Assembly (NCBI RefSeq): GCF_028561335.1 | Contig: NZ_JAQQTG010000051.1 | Location: 62,001 to 126,000, forward strand | Length of the DNA stretch: 64,000 bases | DNA from: Aequorivita todarodis | GTDB lineage: Bacteria > Bacteroidota > Bacteroidia > Flavobacteriales > Flavobacteriaceae | Direction of reading: 5' to 3' | Part shown: positions 1-9,639 of the stretch, in pieces | Numbering within the stretch: the stretch's first letter is position 1 | How the letters are laid out: each line of letters starts with the position of its first letter | Made by a program: the position numbers and the translations under genes | Notes under the pieces: model-generated | The model's input: the letters and a program-made list of their open reading frames with translations, nothing else | What the model was told of the DNA's origin: nothing | Database searches by the model: none

Positions 1-2183
1 CTTACAGAAATATTCAAAAAACTCTGATTCTTGAAATATCGGTTTCCAAAGACAAAATTTGAAATGTATTTCCCCGTCAGGTCTGCCGTAAAAGTACGAT
101 CCTTGGAAAGTGTAAAATGGTTGGTAAGAAATAGATATTGCCCAAAAGTGTCATTGGTGTACTTTTCCTCAGCACTTTGCAACGCATAAAATTCATTGGC
201 CAAATAAAAGGTAGAGGTGTTAAAGTGCATCCACCACCACGAATTGAGCGAACTAAAATAAGTAACGTCAAAAGCGTATTGATAACTCCGGATCAAATTG
301 GCATCAATTCTTTCCAACGTGCTATTATTATTGTTTTGAAATGTGAGCACGTCTAAACTGTTTTCAACATTTTCATAATAAAGCTCAAAAAATAACTTGC
401 TTTTGTGGTCAATGGTCAAAGTAACTTTGTCGATTACCGCTGGGACCAAGTTTGGGTTGCCGCTGTTGTAATCCCGTTCGGTAATGAAATATTTGAAGGG
501 ATTCAAACTCTGATACCGCGGGCGGTCAATACTTCTGCTATAGCTTAGCCCAATGCCGTCGTTCTCATTTATGGTATAATGAAAAGAGGCGGAGGGGAAA
601 ATATCAAAATAGTCTTGGTTGTTCACCTGCCCCAAAGCGCGCGAATCCGCTTCAATTTCGGTAAATTCGCCACGAAGGCCAAGGGTAAGGCTCCATTTTT
701 CCCACTCTTTTTCAAAGTTTATGTATTCTGCGTAAATGTTCTCCGTATAGTTGAAATTGTCAGACAGCGCATTATTGAACACCTGTGTATTGTTTTCGGT
801 GTCGAAGAAATCCAAAACACTCTCTGTGTTTACATTGCTGAATTTGAGCCCCGCCTCAAGAGTTCCGCCCCAAAGCCCTGTTGAAACATCGGCTTGGCCC
901 GTAAAAATGTTGTTGTTCTGTTTAGATTCCGTGTAAAAACTATTGTTTCCCGAAAAATCATCATTTGCCAAATAATAATCAGAACTCACGCCCTGGTTCT
1001 GCAAATTATCGTAATATATATAATTTGCCGAGGCGGAAAGCGTCGATCCTTTATCATCCAGCTCTCTATGGTAATCTAAGGCAAAAGTAAGATTGTTTTT
1101 TTCATAATTTACGTTGCTCAAGGTGGTGATCGTTGAGTCCAGTTGCCGTTGCGGATTGTAAATTAAAGATTTTCCGTTATTGCTGTAGTCAATTCTCGGA
1201 GAGGCGGAAATGTTTGAAGTAAGGCTTATTGAATTCCTTTCGTTCAGCGTAAAATCCAAGGCAACGTTTCCGTTGTGGTTTTCATGTTCGGTAGTTCGGT
1301 CAAAATTTGTTTCCCAAATAGATTTTGTATCAACTTCATTCGGTTGAAAAAACCTGACATAGCCATCATCTTCCTTATATTCCTTTCTTTTTCCGTAGGT
1401 ATAACTGGCGTAAACGTTCAGCCAATTGTTTTTGTAAAAGTGCGACGTTCCAAATTTGTACTTTGGGTAAATGCCCTGTTCATAAGTTGCGTCAACGGAA
1501 CCCTTATAGCCAATGGAAATAGCTTTTGAGGTAACAATATTCAGCACCGTGCCTGCATCGGCGTCATATTTTGCAGAAGGATTCGTGATGACCTCAACAG
1601 ATTTTATGTAAGCGGCATCCATATTCTGCAATAGCGAAGCCACTTCGGAAGAAGACAGATAGACCCTTTTGCCATTGATGTAAATTATGGGCGAAGAAAA
1701 CTTCACTTGAATATCCTCTCCAATAACAACAACGCCGGGGGTTTTTTTAAGAAGGTCCATAGTGCTCCCAACAGAAAAGGAAGAATTCTCAACGTTGAAA
1801 ACCAATTTCCCGGGAGTCTTCTTAACCGTTGGCAATTTTGCGGTAACAACGGTTTCATCCAGCATTTCAGGACTTGTGTTAAGAATGACTTTGCCGAAAT
1901 CCTTGTTCGAGGAAAGTTCGACGGCTTCATTGTGATCCTCAAAACCAATATAACTGAAGTTAAAGGTATAGTTTCCGGCCTTTAAACCTTTCAGAATAAA
2001 AGAACCGTCATCGTCGGTAGTAGTGCCTTTTAAGGGCGTTTCCGATTCGGCCTCATAAACCAGCACATTTACAAAAGATAAAGGCGCATTTTCTGCATTA
2101 GTTATTCTTCCAGAAACTGAGAAGTCCTGCGCCAACAAAATACCGCCCTGCAGGCAGCACAAAAGCATGAAAAGTCTTGTCAT
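1..2183 (-). CDS. TonB-dependent receptor-like outer membrane protein (5' part, runs off left edge)
   Basis: Open reading frame read on the minus strand from an ATG at 2183 to the window edge, about 727 codons without a stop. The N-terminus MTRLFMLLCCLQGGILLAQ is a signal peptide. Next comes a CarboxypepD_reg-like beta-sandwich (about residues 21-105, with the typical TTTDDDGSFILKGLKAGNY stretch), then a plug-like domain (TPGVVVIGEDIQVKFSSPI, INGKRVYLSS, EVITNPSAKYDADAGTVLNI), then a long aromatic-rich barrel region. This order matches the OMP_b-brl_3 branch of TonB-type receptors, which sit in the outer membrane and import ligands or take part in envelope functions. The substrate cannot be told; no SusD partner lies on the visible side. 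The C-terminal strands are missing from the window. Confidence 0.85.
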   Translation of the reverse strand, partial: MTRLFMLLCCLQGGILLAQDFSVSGRITNAENAPLSFVNVLVYEAESETPLKGTTTDDDGSFILKGLKAGNYTFNFSYIGFEDHNEAVELSSNKDFGKVILNTSPEMLDETVVTAKLPTVKKTPGKLVFNVENSSFSVGSTMDLLKKTPGVVVIGEDIQVKFSSPIIYINGKRVYLSSSEVASLLQNMDAAYIKSVEVITNPSAKYDADAGTVLNIVTSKAISIGYKGSVDATYEQGIYPKYKFGTSHFYKNNWLNVYASYTYGKRKEYKEDDGYVRFFQPNEVDTKSIWETNFDRTTEHENHNGNVALDFTLNERNSISLTSNISASPRIDYSNNGKSLIYNPQRQLDSTITTLSNVNYEKNNLTFALDYHRELDDKGSTLSASANYIYYDNLQNQGVSSDYYLANDDFSGNNSFYTESKQNNNIFTGQADVSTGLWGGTLEAGLKFSNVNTESVLDFFDTENNTQVFNNALSDNFNYTENIYAEYINFEKEWEKWSLTLGLRGEFTEIEADSRALGQVNNQDYFDIFPSASFHYTINENDGIGLSYSRSIDRPRYQSLNPFKYFITERDYNSGNPNLVPAVIDKVTLTIDHKSKLFFELYYENVENSLDVLTFQNNNNSTLERIDANLIRSYQYAFDVTYFSSLNSWWWMHFNTSTFYLANEFYALQSAEEKYTNDTFGQYLFLTNHFTLSKDRTFTADLTGKYISNFVFGNRYFKNQSFLNISV

Positions 2184-2365
2184 AACATAAGTAGATATCT
2201 GGGGCGACACCGGTTACTATGATTCTTTCTGGGGAGAAAACAAATAAAAATAGCTGAATTACAGCTTTACAGTACAAATATGTTAAAAAAATATTAAACA
2301 AAAACTATCATGAAGCATTAATTTTAAGTGTTTTAATCAAAATATTTAAAATCACTCTTTTAATC

Positions 2366-2373
2366 TATATTTG
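2366..2373 (+). promoter_or_regulatory. Bacteroidota -7 promoter box of lepA
   Basis: TATATTTG matches the TAnnTTTG -7 consensus of the Bacteroidota housekeeping sigma factor and lies 28 bases before the lepA ATG, giving a short leader. A convincing -33 TTTG is not visible. Confidence 0.55.
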
Positions 2374-2401
2374 CAACTTGTAAGCACGAGAAGGAATTTT
2401 T

Positions 2402-4198
2402 ATGAAGAACATCCGCAATTTTTGCATTATAGCCCATATTGACCACGGAAAGAGCACCTTGGCAGACCGCCTTTTGGATGCCACCGGCACCGTGACCGAT
2501 CGCGAAAAACAAGACCAATTGCTGGACAATATGGACTTGGAGCGCGAGCGTGGCATTACCATTAAAAGTCACGCCATCCAGATGGATTATGTTTACAAAG
2601 GCGAAAAATATACGCTGAATTTGATAGACACCCCCGGCCACGTGGATTTCTCGTATGAAGTTTCCCGTTCCATCGCTGCCTGCGAAGGGGCGCTACTCAT
2701 TGTTGATGCGGCACAGAGCATACAGGCGCAGACCATTTCAAACCTTTATTTGGCCTTGGAGAATGATTTGGAAATAATTCCGGTTTTGAACAAAGTAGAT
2801 CTTCCTTCTGCAAACGTAGAGGAAGTGACCGATGATATTGTGGATCTGTTGGGGTGCAAGCCTGAAGAGGTAATTCCCGCAAGCGCCAAGACCGGCATTG
2901 GCATTGAAGAAATTTTGAGCGCCATTATCGAGCGTATTCCACCGCCAAAAGGCAACCCGGAGGAGTCGTTACAGGCCTTGATTTTTGACTCGGTTTACAA
3001 TCCTTTCCGCGGGGTTGAAACGTATTTTAGAGTTCTTAATGGTGAAATACGAAAAGGACAGCACATCAAGTTTATGGCTACCGGAAAAAGCTATTATGCA
3101 GATGAAGTGGGAACTTTAAGGCTGAAACAATTTCCAAGAGATGTAATTAAAACCGGCGATGTAGGATATTTAATTACCGGAATAAAAGAAGCCAAAGAAG
3201 TAAAAGTGGGCGATACCATTACCGATTCAAAAAATCCGACCGTAAATATGATTGAGGGTTTTGAAGACGTTAAGCCGATGGTTTTTGCCGGAATCTACCC
3301 TGTGGACACTGAAGATTACGAAGAGTTGCGAAGCTCCATGGAAAAATTGCAGTTGAACGATGCTTCCTTGGTTTTCATTCCCGAAAGTTCCGCTGCCCTG
3401 GGTTTTGGTTTCCGCTGCGGGTTTTTGGGAATGCTCCACTTAGAAATTATCCAGGAAAGGTTAGAGAGAGAGTTTGATATGACGGTGATTACCACCGTTC
3501 CGAACGTTTCCTATCACGCATTCAGCAATAAGGAGCCGGATGTTCCCATTTTGGTGAACAATCCTTCCGATTTGCCGGACCCTTCAAAATTGAACCGGGT
3601 GGAAGAGCCCTATATTAAAGCAACAATCATCACAAAATCCGACTTTGTGGGTTCCGTGATGTCGCTCTGTATTGAAAAAAGAGGCGAAATTACGAACCAA
3701 ACCTATCTAACGACCGAACGGGTTGAACTTACTTTTGACATGCCGTTGGCAGAAATCGTTTTCGACTTTTACGACAGATTGAAAACCGTTTCAAAAGGCT
3801 ATGCATCCTTTGACTATTCGCCCATAGGCATGCGCCAGTCGCACCTTGTTAAAGTAGATGTGCTGTTGAATGGAAATATTGTGGATGCACTTTCGGCCTT
3901 GCTTCACCGCGATAATGCCTATGATATTGGGAAGAAAATCTGCGAAAAATTGCGCCAGCTTATCCCGCGGCAGCAGTTTGACATTCCTATTCAGGCGGCC
4001 ATCGGTGCCAAAATCATTGCCAGAGAAACTGTAAAAGCATTACGAAAAGACGTTACCGCAAAATGTTACGGTGGCGATATATCGCGGAAGCGAAAACTGC
4101 TGGAAAAGCAGAAAAAAGGAAAGAAACGCATGCGCCAAGTGGGCAATGTGGAAATTCCGCAGGAAGCGTTTATGGCCGTGCTGAAGTTGAATGATTAA
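2402..4198 (+). CDS. lepA: Elongation factor 4 (LepA), ribosome back-translocase GTPase
   Basis: 598 residues, the usual length for LepA. The GTPase motifs are intact: AHIDHGKS (residues 11-18), DTPGH (76-80) and NKVD (130-133). The elongation-factor II, III and V-like domains follow, and the C-terminal LepA-specific domain is recognisable from the basic stretch around [17 protein letters not shown] near the end. The protein binds the ribosome, promotes back-translocation and affects initiation under stress. The ATG at 2402 directly precedes the conserved [17 protein letters not shown] start and follows a good -7 box, so the start is secure. It appears to be transcribed on its own; a toxin-antitoxin pair follows 36 bases downstream. 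Confidence 0.97.
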   Translation: MKNIRNFCIIAHIDHGKSTLADRLLDATGTVTDREKQDQLLDNMDLERERGITIKSHAIQMDYVYKGEKYTLNLIDTPGHVDFSYEVSRSIAACEGALLIVDAAQSIQAQTISNLYLALENDLEIIPVLNKVDLPSANVEEVTDDIVDLLGCKPEEVIPASAKTGIGIEEILSAIIERIPPPKGNPEESLQALIFDSVYNPFRGVETYFRVLNGEIRKGQHIKFMATGKSYYADEVGTLRLKQFPRDVIKTGDVGYLITGIKEAKEVKVGDTITDSKNPTVNMIEGFEDVKPMVFAGIYPVDTEDYEELRSSMEKLQLNDASLVFIPESSAALGFGFRCGFLGMLHLEIIQERLEREFDMTVITTVPNVSYHAFSNKEPDVPILVNNPSDLPDPSKLNRVEEPYIKATIITKSDFVGSVMSLCIEKRGEITNQTYLTTERVELTFDMPLAEIVFDFYDRLKTVSKGYASFDYSPIGMRQSHLVKVDVLLNGNIVDALSALLHRDNAYDIGKKICEKLRQLIPRQQFDIPIQAAIGAKIIARETVKALRKDVTAKCYGGDISRKRKLLEKQKKGKKRMRQVGNVEIPQEAFMAVLKLND

Positions 4199-4234
4199 TT
4201 ATTTTATATTTTCATTTTATAGAATAATTGAGAA

Positions 4235-4459
4235 ATGAAAAAAGATAATCTTATAGAAGAAACGATAAGCACGCTTTCTAAACTTCCGAAAGAGAAGATA
4301 CTCGCTCTTGCTGAATACGCCTCTTTCCTGCTCGCGAAATATGAAGAGGAGCAATTGCAAAAAGGAATGGAAACCTTGATGGAAAATTCAACCTCTTTTG
4401 ATTTTTTGAAAGAAGACAGCCTAACTTATACCATAGAAGATATTAAAGAAAAGTATTGA
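4235..4459 (+). CDS. Putative antitoxin of a PemK/MazF-type toxin-antitoxin pair
   Basis: 74 residues, highly charged and helical: LSKLPKEKILALAEYASFLL followed by an acidic tail ending IEDIKEKY. The N-terminal part resembles small DUF2281/VapB-like antitoxins; no classical DNA-binding motif can be pointed out. Its stop codon overlaps the TTG start of the PemK-like reading frame (4456), the usual coupled antitoxin-toxin order. The antitoxin function is inferred from this arrangement and from the toxin family. Confidence 0.65.
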   Translation: MKKDNLIEETISTLSKLPKEKILALAEYASFLLAKYEEEQLQKGMETLMENSTSFDFLKEDSLTYTIEDIKEKY

Positions 4460-4783
4460 TAAAAAAGGGAGATATTGTACTCGTCAAATTCCCTTTTACA
4501 GATTTATCGGGTTCTAAAAATAGACCCGCTCTTGTCTTGATAAGCAGAGGAGCAGATGTTGTTGTTTCTTTGTATTGCTTCAAACATCATTTACAGTGAA
4601 CAATGGGATATTGTTCTTGAGCCCAGTTCAAAAAACGGATTAAAACAAATTTCCACCATAAAAATTTCCAAAATAGCAACTCTTGACGAGACCTTGGTTT
4701 TAGGAAAAATAGGGCAAATAAGTTCTGTGGATATTTTAAAGGTAAATGAAAGTCCTGCCCTGTTATTCCAAATTCATTCTTAA
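4456..4783 (+). pseudogene. PemK/MazF-like toxin, frameshifted
   Basis: The first frame starts with TTG at 4456 and reads IKKGDIVLVKFPFTDLSGSK then NRPALVLIS, the typical PemK/MazF endoribonuclease N-terminus, but stops at 4597-4599 after 47 residues. The rest of the family (WDIVLEPSSKNGLKQISTIK, ISKIATLDETLVLGKIG) continues in the neighbouring frame to a stop at 4781-4783. Removing one base near 4572 in the run cttTgTattg restores a continuous ORF (..VVVSFIASNIIYSEQWDIVLEP..). This is therefore a disrupted toxin, or a single-base sequencing error. The complete family member would cleave mRNA and be neutralised by the upstream antitoxin. Confidence 0.75.
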
Positions 4784-4817
4784 AAATGAATTGGATTATA
4801 GCCTCAAAATACAATGG

Positions 4818-5048
4818 TTAATTCCCACAACTCGCCCCAGCCTGTTCCAATCCAGAAATATAGGTATCATAGGGCGTTCCCGTGTTTTGACCGTTAACGG
4901 ATGCATTACCATCATTTTCCTTGCAAACCTGAAAATCGGACGTTTCGGGCGAAGAACAGGTGGTGCAACTGATGCTGTCATCCTTTTTACAGGAAAAAAT
5001 GGATAGGCCGCAAACTATTGCTATAATCAAGGAAGTTTTTTTCATCAA
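4818..5048 (-). CDS. Small cysteine-containing lipoprotein, unknown function
   Basis: 76 residues. A lysine-rich N-terminus, a hydrophobic stretch and the lipobox IFSC (Cys at about residue 20) show a lipoprotein signal; KKDD follows the Cys, as often in Flavobacteriia. The mature part is about 57 residues with four further cysteines (CTTC, VCKEN, ASCGN) that could form disulfides. The gene lies 34 bases downstream of the antiporter stop-side and is read away from it on the same strand. No family is recognised. Confidence 0.6.
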   Translation of the reverse strand: MMKKTSLIIAIVCGLSIFSCKKDDSISCTTCSSPETSDFQVCKENDGNASVNGQNTGTPYDTYISGLEQAGASCGN

Positions 5049-5082
5049 AAAAAGTTTTAATCAAAACGTTTTTATTGCACAA

Positions 5083-6951
5083 TTATTTTTTCTCTTTTGC
5101 TTCATTTTCTGAACGTGTGGCGTTCACAACATCTTCAAAATCCATCGGTTTGCCCAAATAAACCAAACTGCTCCCTTCCTCCACCTCCAGTTCCGTTGGT
5201 GCGGTAATAAGATCCAAAAAGCCGTTGGGACGTTTCAGAAAAAGTGGAATGGCGTTCTCATTTTCGCCGATAATGTTCAACACCCGCAAAAATTGGTTGT
5301 GGCTCCCCACCGGAATTTCCTGTATGGACGGGAAATCCTGCGCCACTTCCATAAAACGTGTATAATCGTGGGTGTATGAAAAAAGTTCCTTTGCCGAAAG
5401 GCTGTTGCGGTTGCGCATTTCTTCCGAAGTCATCAAACGAAAGGTTCCGTTCTCGCCAAAATATTTTCCAAAGCGGTTGATGGCCTGTTTGTTGATCTCA
5501 TCGCTGCCGGTCATTGCCAATAGGTAACCCACATCGTTAAGTTCAATATTATCGGTTAGATCGTCTGCGTAAATATTCGCTGTAAAAGCTTCCAGACCGA
5601 GCTCTTTTGCCCTGTTGATATTTAATTGGTTGGAATCTATCAAAACCACATGGCGGTTGTTTTTATGCAGGTAGGTAGCAATTAAGCGAGACACTTTGGA
5701 AGCCCCGACCATGATGATCCCTTCCGATTTCTTTAAATAGACCCCCATCCAACCTGCCATGACCCTCGCGGTTGTGGCATTTATAATTACGGTTATCAAA
5801 ACCACGGCAAAAACCAAAGGTGTAATATATTCTGCTCCAACAACCCCCTTTGAAACCAATTGGGTTCCGAAAAGCGAGGAAATACCCGCGGCAACAATCC
5901 CGCGAGGCCCGACCCAGCTTATAAACAGTTTTTCATTGGTTTTGAGCGAAGAGCCCACGGTACTGGCAAAAACCGTCATAGGCCGCAACACAAAAATAAC
6001 AATGGCCAGTAAAATTGCGGTTTTCCAGTTATAGACCAACAAGAGATCTTCCACGCTTATATTTGCCGCAAGCAGAATAAAAAGTATGGAAACCAGCAGC
6101 ACACTGAGCGATTCCTTAAAATAAAGAAGCTCCTTTAGGCTTGGCAAATCGCTATTGCCGAGAAACATCCCCATGACCACCACCGCCAAAAGCCCCGATT
6201 CGTGCGCAAAGAGATCACTGATCACAAAAACCGCCATAACCAAGGAAAGCGAAACCACATTGGACAAATAATGCGGCACAAGTTTCTTTTTTATGGAAAA
6301 GTAAAGTGCATATCCTGCCGAAATTCCAAAAGCCATGCCTATTAAAACAATTTTTCCAAAATCCAGCAACGCCTGTTTTGTATAGCCTGAATCGCCCTCA
6401 ACGCTAATAAACTCATATACCAGTACGGCCACAAGTGCACCGATTGGGTCAATAAGGATTCCTTCCCACCGGAGAACGGCCGCAACATCTTTTTTAAGCG
6501 GAATATTTCTTAAAATTGGAGTAATTACCGTCGGTCCAGTTACAATTATCAGTGCCGAAAATAGAAAAGATATACGCCAGTTAAGCCCGAAAACATAATG
6601 TGCGGCAATTCCTGCGCCAATAAAAGTGATTGCGGCCCCAATGCTTATAAGCTTCCCGATAGCAGGCCCAACTTTCGAGATTTCATCTCTTTTAAGGGTC
6701 AACCCTCCTTCAAACAGAATAATCCCAACGGCAAGCGACACAAAATAAAAAAGATTTTCCCCGGGAAACAGCCCCTTTTCACCATTCCAGATAGGCTGAA
6801 GCCATTGGGCGCCATCGGCAGACATAAAGGTGGAAAGCGGGCCTACCAATAGACCGATCAGAATCAAAGGTAAAATTGCGGGGATTTTGAATTTCCAAGC
6901 AACCCATTGGGCTAAAATTCCTAAAATAATAATTCCTGCAAGTTCTACCAT
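5083..6951 (-). CDS. Cation:proton antiporter (CPA family) with C-terminal TrkA-N/RCK domain
   Basis: 622 residues. About 12 hydrophobic segments fill residues 1-400, with family stretches such as EGGLTLKRDEI, VTGPTVITPILRNIPLKKDV, DPIGALVAVLVYEF and SWVGPRGIVAAGISSLFG. These resemble the NhaP/KefB-type sodium or potassium/proton exchangers of the inner membrane. Residues about 405-530 form a Rossmann-like RCK_N domain (EGIIMVGASKVSRLIATYL, VVLIDSNQLNINRAKELG), which in this family gates transport by binding nucleotide; the glycine motif is degenerate. A final domain (about 540-610) looks RCK_C-like. Na+ versus K+ specificity cannot be decided. Divergent from the MBL hydrolase gene. Confidence 0.88.
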   Translation of the reverse strand: MVELAGIIILGILAQWVAWKFKIPAILPLILIGLLVGPLSTFMSADGAQWLQPIWNGEKGLFPGENLFYFVSLAVGIILFEGGLTLKRDEISKVGPAIGKLISIGAAITFIGAGIAAHYVFGLNWRISFLFSALIIVTGPTVITPILRNIPLKKDVAAVLRWEGILIDPIGALVAVLVYEFISVEGDSGYTKQALLDFGKIVLIGMAFGISAGYALYFSIKKKLVPHYLSNVVSLSLVMAVFVISDLFAHESGLLAVVVMGMFLGNSDLPSLKELLYFKESLSVLLVSILFILLAANISVEDLLLVYNWKTAILLAIVIFVLRPMTVFASTVGSSLKTNEKLFISWVGPRGIVAAGISSLFGTQLVSKGVVGAEYITPLVFAVVLITVIINATTARVMAGWMGVYLKKSEGIIMVGASKVSRLIATYLHKNNRHVVLIDSNQLNINRAKELGLEAFTANIYADDLTDNIELNDVGYLLAMTGSDEINKQAINRFGKYFGENGTFRLMTSEEMRNRNSLSAKELFSYTHDYTRFMEVAQDFPSIQEIPVGSHNQFLRVLNIIGENENAIPLFLKRPNGFLDLITAPTELEVEEGSSLVYLGKPMDFEDVVNATRSENEAKEKK

Positions 6952-7090
6952 TAAAAAAGGGTTTTCGGTAAATTAAAGATTTTTCGTTTCCACGAAATAT
7001 TAATGAATTGTTAAAAATAGTATAATTAATTTATACTTCAGTGCACGGAATGTAACGCTTTTGTTAATTTGCGACTCATTTCTTCTGATT

Positions 7091-7951
7091 ATGAATTTAT
7101 TCCCTATTGAAGCCGGAAATTTTAAACTCGATGGCGGCGCCATGTTCGGGGTCGTGCCAAAAACCCTTTGGAACAGAACCAATCCAGCCGATGCCAACAA
7201 TATGATAGATATTGCCGCGCGCTGTCTTCTTATTGAAAACGGCGATCGGCTTACCTTGATCGATACGGGAATGGGCAACAAGCAAAGCGAGAAATTTTTT
7301 GGATATTACTACCGGTGGGGAAATTTCAATTTAGACGATTCGCTCAAAAAATACGGTTTCCACCGCGACGATATTACCGATGTTTTTATGACGCACCTCC
7401 ACTTTGACCATTGTGGCGGCAGCGTGCAGTGGAACAAGGACCGTACAGGCTATGAACCGGCTTTTAAAAACGCGACTTTTTGGAGCAACAAAGCCCATTG
7501 GCAATGGGCCACCGAACCAAACCGAAGGGAGCAGGCTTCCTTTTTAAAAGAAAATATTTTGCCGATGCAGGAAAGCGGACAATTGAAATTTGTATCGCAG
7601 CCCAAATCAGATTTTGCAGAGCCCGATGAAATGGACTTTGGAATTCTTTTTGTGGATGGACATACCGACAAGCAAATGATCCCACACATCAACTATAAAG
7701 GAAAGACCCTGGTTTTTATGGCAGATTTGCTTCCTACGGCAGGCCATTTGCCGCTTCCCTTTGTGATGGGTTATGATACGCGACCTTTACTTACACTTCC
7801 CGAAAAGGAGAAATTTCTGAACAGAGCCGCTGAAAATAACTTCTATCTTTTTTTGGAGCACGATGCCCACAACCCGATAATAACGGTTAAAAATACCGAT
7901 AAGGGCGTTCGATTAAACGAAACCTTATCACTTAACGAATTTTTTAATTAA
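7091..7951 (+). CDS. MBL-fold metallo-hydrolase
   Basis: 286 residues from the ATG at 7091; an in-frame extension to 7061 exists but lacks family similarity. The zinc-binding signature THLHFDHCGG is intact, and later histidines appear at DGHTDKQMIPHI and LEHDAHNP. These are the usual metal ligands of the metallo-beta-lactamase fold (quorum-quenching lactonase/hydrolase branch). The substrate is unknown. It is cytoplasmic, with no signal peptide. The S8 peptidase gene follows after 17 bases, so the two are probably co-transcribed. Confidence 0.88.
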   Translation: MNLFPIEAGNFKLDGGAMFGVVPKTLWNRTNPADANNMIDIAARCLLIENGDRLTLIDTGMGNKQSEKFFGYYYRWGNFNLDDSLKKYGFHRDDITDVFMTHLHFDHCGGSVQWNKDRTGYEPAFKNATFWSNKAHWQWATEPNRREQASFLKENILPMQESGQLKFVSQPKSDFAEPDEMDFGILFVDGHTDKQMIPHINYKGKTLVFMADLLPTAGHLPLPFVMGYDTRPLLTLPEKEKFLNRAAENNFYLFLEHDAHNPIITVKNTDKGVRLNETLSLNEFFN

Positions 7952-7968
7952 CACTTATTTCAAAAAAA

Positions 7969-9639
7969 ATGAATCTTTTTAAGACCACACTATTCGCAGT
8001 TGCCATCTCAACTGTTTTGGCAGGCTGCGGCAGCGGTGCTGCCATTGTCGCCACTCCCATTCAGAATATCGATTCCAACCCTTTAAAAATTACGCCGCTA
8101 ACCGAGGAACAGTTAAAACACTGGCCAGCAATGGACCTTGTAACCGACACCGTGCCCGGAATGAGCGTTGACAAAGCGTACAGCGAAATCATCAAAAAAC
8201 GCAAGGGAGAAACGGTTATCGTGGGTGTAATAGACAGTGGTGTAGATATTGACCACGAAGACCTAAAAAACGTAATCTGGACCAATCCGGGGGAAATTGC
8301 CGGCAACGGTATTGACGATGACAACAACGGTTTTATAGACGACGTCCACGGGTGGAATTTCCTTGGCGACATTACCGGTGAAAACATGGAGTATGTGCGC
8401 ATCATCAGAAAATTCAAGCCTAAATTTGATGGAAAGAGTGAAGCTTCAATCAGCGCCGCAGACCGAAAGGACTTTGCAATGTACCAAAAAGCAAAAGCCG
8501 AATACGAAAAGGAATTGGCCGAAGTAACCGGGAACAAATCGCGCTACGAGCAGATTCTTTCACAATTGCAGCCCACCCACGAGGCCATGGCCAAAAAACT
8601 TGGAAAGGAAGACTATACGCAGGAAGACCTTGCCGCAATAAAAAATCCATCGCCACAAGAGCAGCAGCAAATCGCAATGCTGAACCAAATGCTGAATTTT
8701 GCCGACTCCGTACCCGAAGTTTTGGAAGAACTTAATAAAGGCCTGGAATATTTTGATGGAAGATTGGAAAACAATTTCAATATGACCAAAGATTTCCGTG
8801 GCGTTTTGGGCGATGACCCAGAAGACATTACCGACAATATTTACGGAGACAACAATGTGGCCGGGCCAGACCCAACACGTGAAAATGTAAAGCACGGTAC
8901 GCACGTTGCAGGTATTATTGCCGCACAGCGCAACAACGGCATTGGCATGGACGGCGTGGCAAACAACGTTAAAATAATGGCCGTGCGCGCAGTGCCTGAT
9001 GGTGATGAGTACGATAAGGATATCGCGTTGGCAATCCGTTATGCGGTGGACAACGGCGCCAAAGTGCTGAACACCAGCTTCGGAAAATATTACTCACCGC
9101 ACGCTGATTGGGTTTACGATGCCATTAAATATGCCGCGGAAAAAGACGTATTAATTGTTAACGCTGCAGGGAACGACGGTTTGGATCTTGACACCGTAAA
9201 CATATATCCAAACGATCAATTTGACAATGGTTCCGAAATGGCAGATTCCTTTTTGACCGTGGGCGCGCTAAACTTTAAGTATGGCAGTGAAATGGTCGCA
9301 AATTTTTCAAACTACGGAAAAACCAACGTTGACGTATTTGCGCCCGGCGTGAAAATTTGGGCAACTACGCCTTTAAACACCTATCAATTCCTGCAGGGGA
9401 CCTCTATGGCCTCGCCTGAAGTTGCGGGTGTTGCCGCAATGATCCGTTCCTATTACCCAAACCTTTCCGCAGCACAAGTAAAGCAAATTTTAATGGATAG
9501 CGGCCTTTCAACCAACACCCAGGTGGTTTTGGGCGGCGACCCATCAAATACCGATTCCTTCGCTAATATTTCAAAATCGGGGAAAATGGTAAATATGTAC
9601 AACGCCCTAATTATGGCAGATAAAATGGCCAACTTATGA
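7969..9639 (+). CDS. Subtilisin-like serine peptidase (S8), lipoprotein, with large insertion
   Basis: 556 residues. The signal peptide ends in the lipobox LAGC (Cys20), so the enzyme is probably membrane-anchored. The catalytic triad is complete: Asp89 in VIDSGVD, His309 in HGTHVAG and Ser479 in GTSMASP. Asp and His are about 220 residues apart; classical subtilisins have roughly 35-40. The extra segment (about residues 135-290) is rich in Glu, Lys and Gln and looks helical. An acidic DDDNNGFIDD loop just after the Asp could bind calcium. Its stop overlaps the ATG of the M1 peptidase gene by four bases (ATGA), which points to translational coupling and a joint role in degrading extracytoplasmic protein. 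Confidence 0.93.
   Translation: MNLFKTTLFAVAISTVLAGCGSGAAIVATPIQNIDSNPLKITPLTEEQLKHWPAMDLVTDTVPGMSVDKAYSEIIKKRKGETVIVGVIDSGVDIDHEDLKNVIWTNPGEIAGNGIDDDNNGFIDDVHGWNFLGDITGENMEYVRIIRKFKPKFDGKSEASISAADRKDFAMYQKAKAEYEKELAEVTGNKSRYEQILSQLQPTHEAMAKKLGKEDYTQEDLAAIKNPSPQEQQQIAMLNQMLNFADSVPEVLEELNKGLEYFDGRLENNFNMTKDFRGVLGDDPEDITDNIYGDNNVAGPDPTRENVKHGTHVAGIIAAQRNNGIGMDGVANNVKIMAVRAVPDGDEYDKDIALAIRYAVDNGAKVLNTSFGKYYSPHADWVYDAIKYAAEKDVLIVNAAGNDGLDLDTVNIYPNDQFDNGSEMADSFLTVGALNFKYGSEMVANFSNYGKTNVDVFAPGVKIWATTPLNTYQFLQGTSMASPEVAGVAAMIRSYYPNLSAAQVKQILMDSGLSTNTQVVLGGDPSNTDSFANISKSGKMVNMYNALIMADKMANL

Noticed and set aside
579-884. Plus-strand ORF of 101 codons at the left end.
   Set aside because: Antisense to the TonB-type receptor, which reads openly through the whole region.
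8061-8537. Minus-strand ORF of 158 codons.
   Set aside because: Antisense to the S8 peptidase, no family features, and its residues reflect the codon pattern of the opposite strand.
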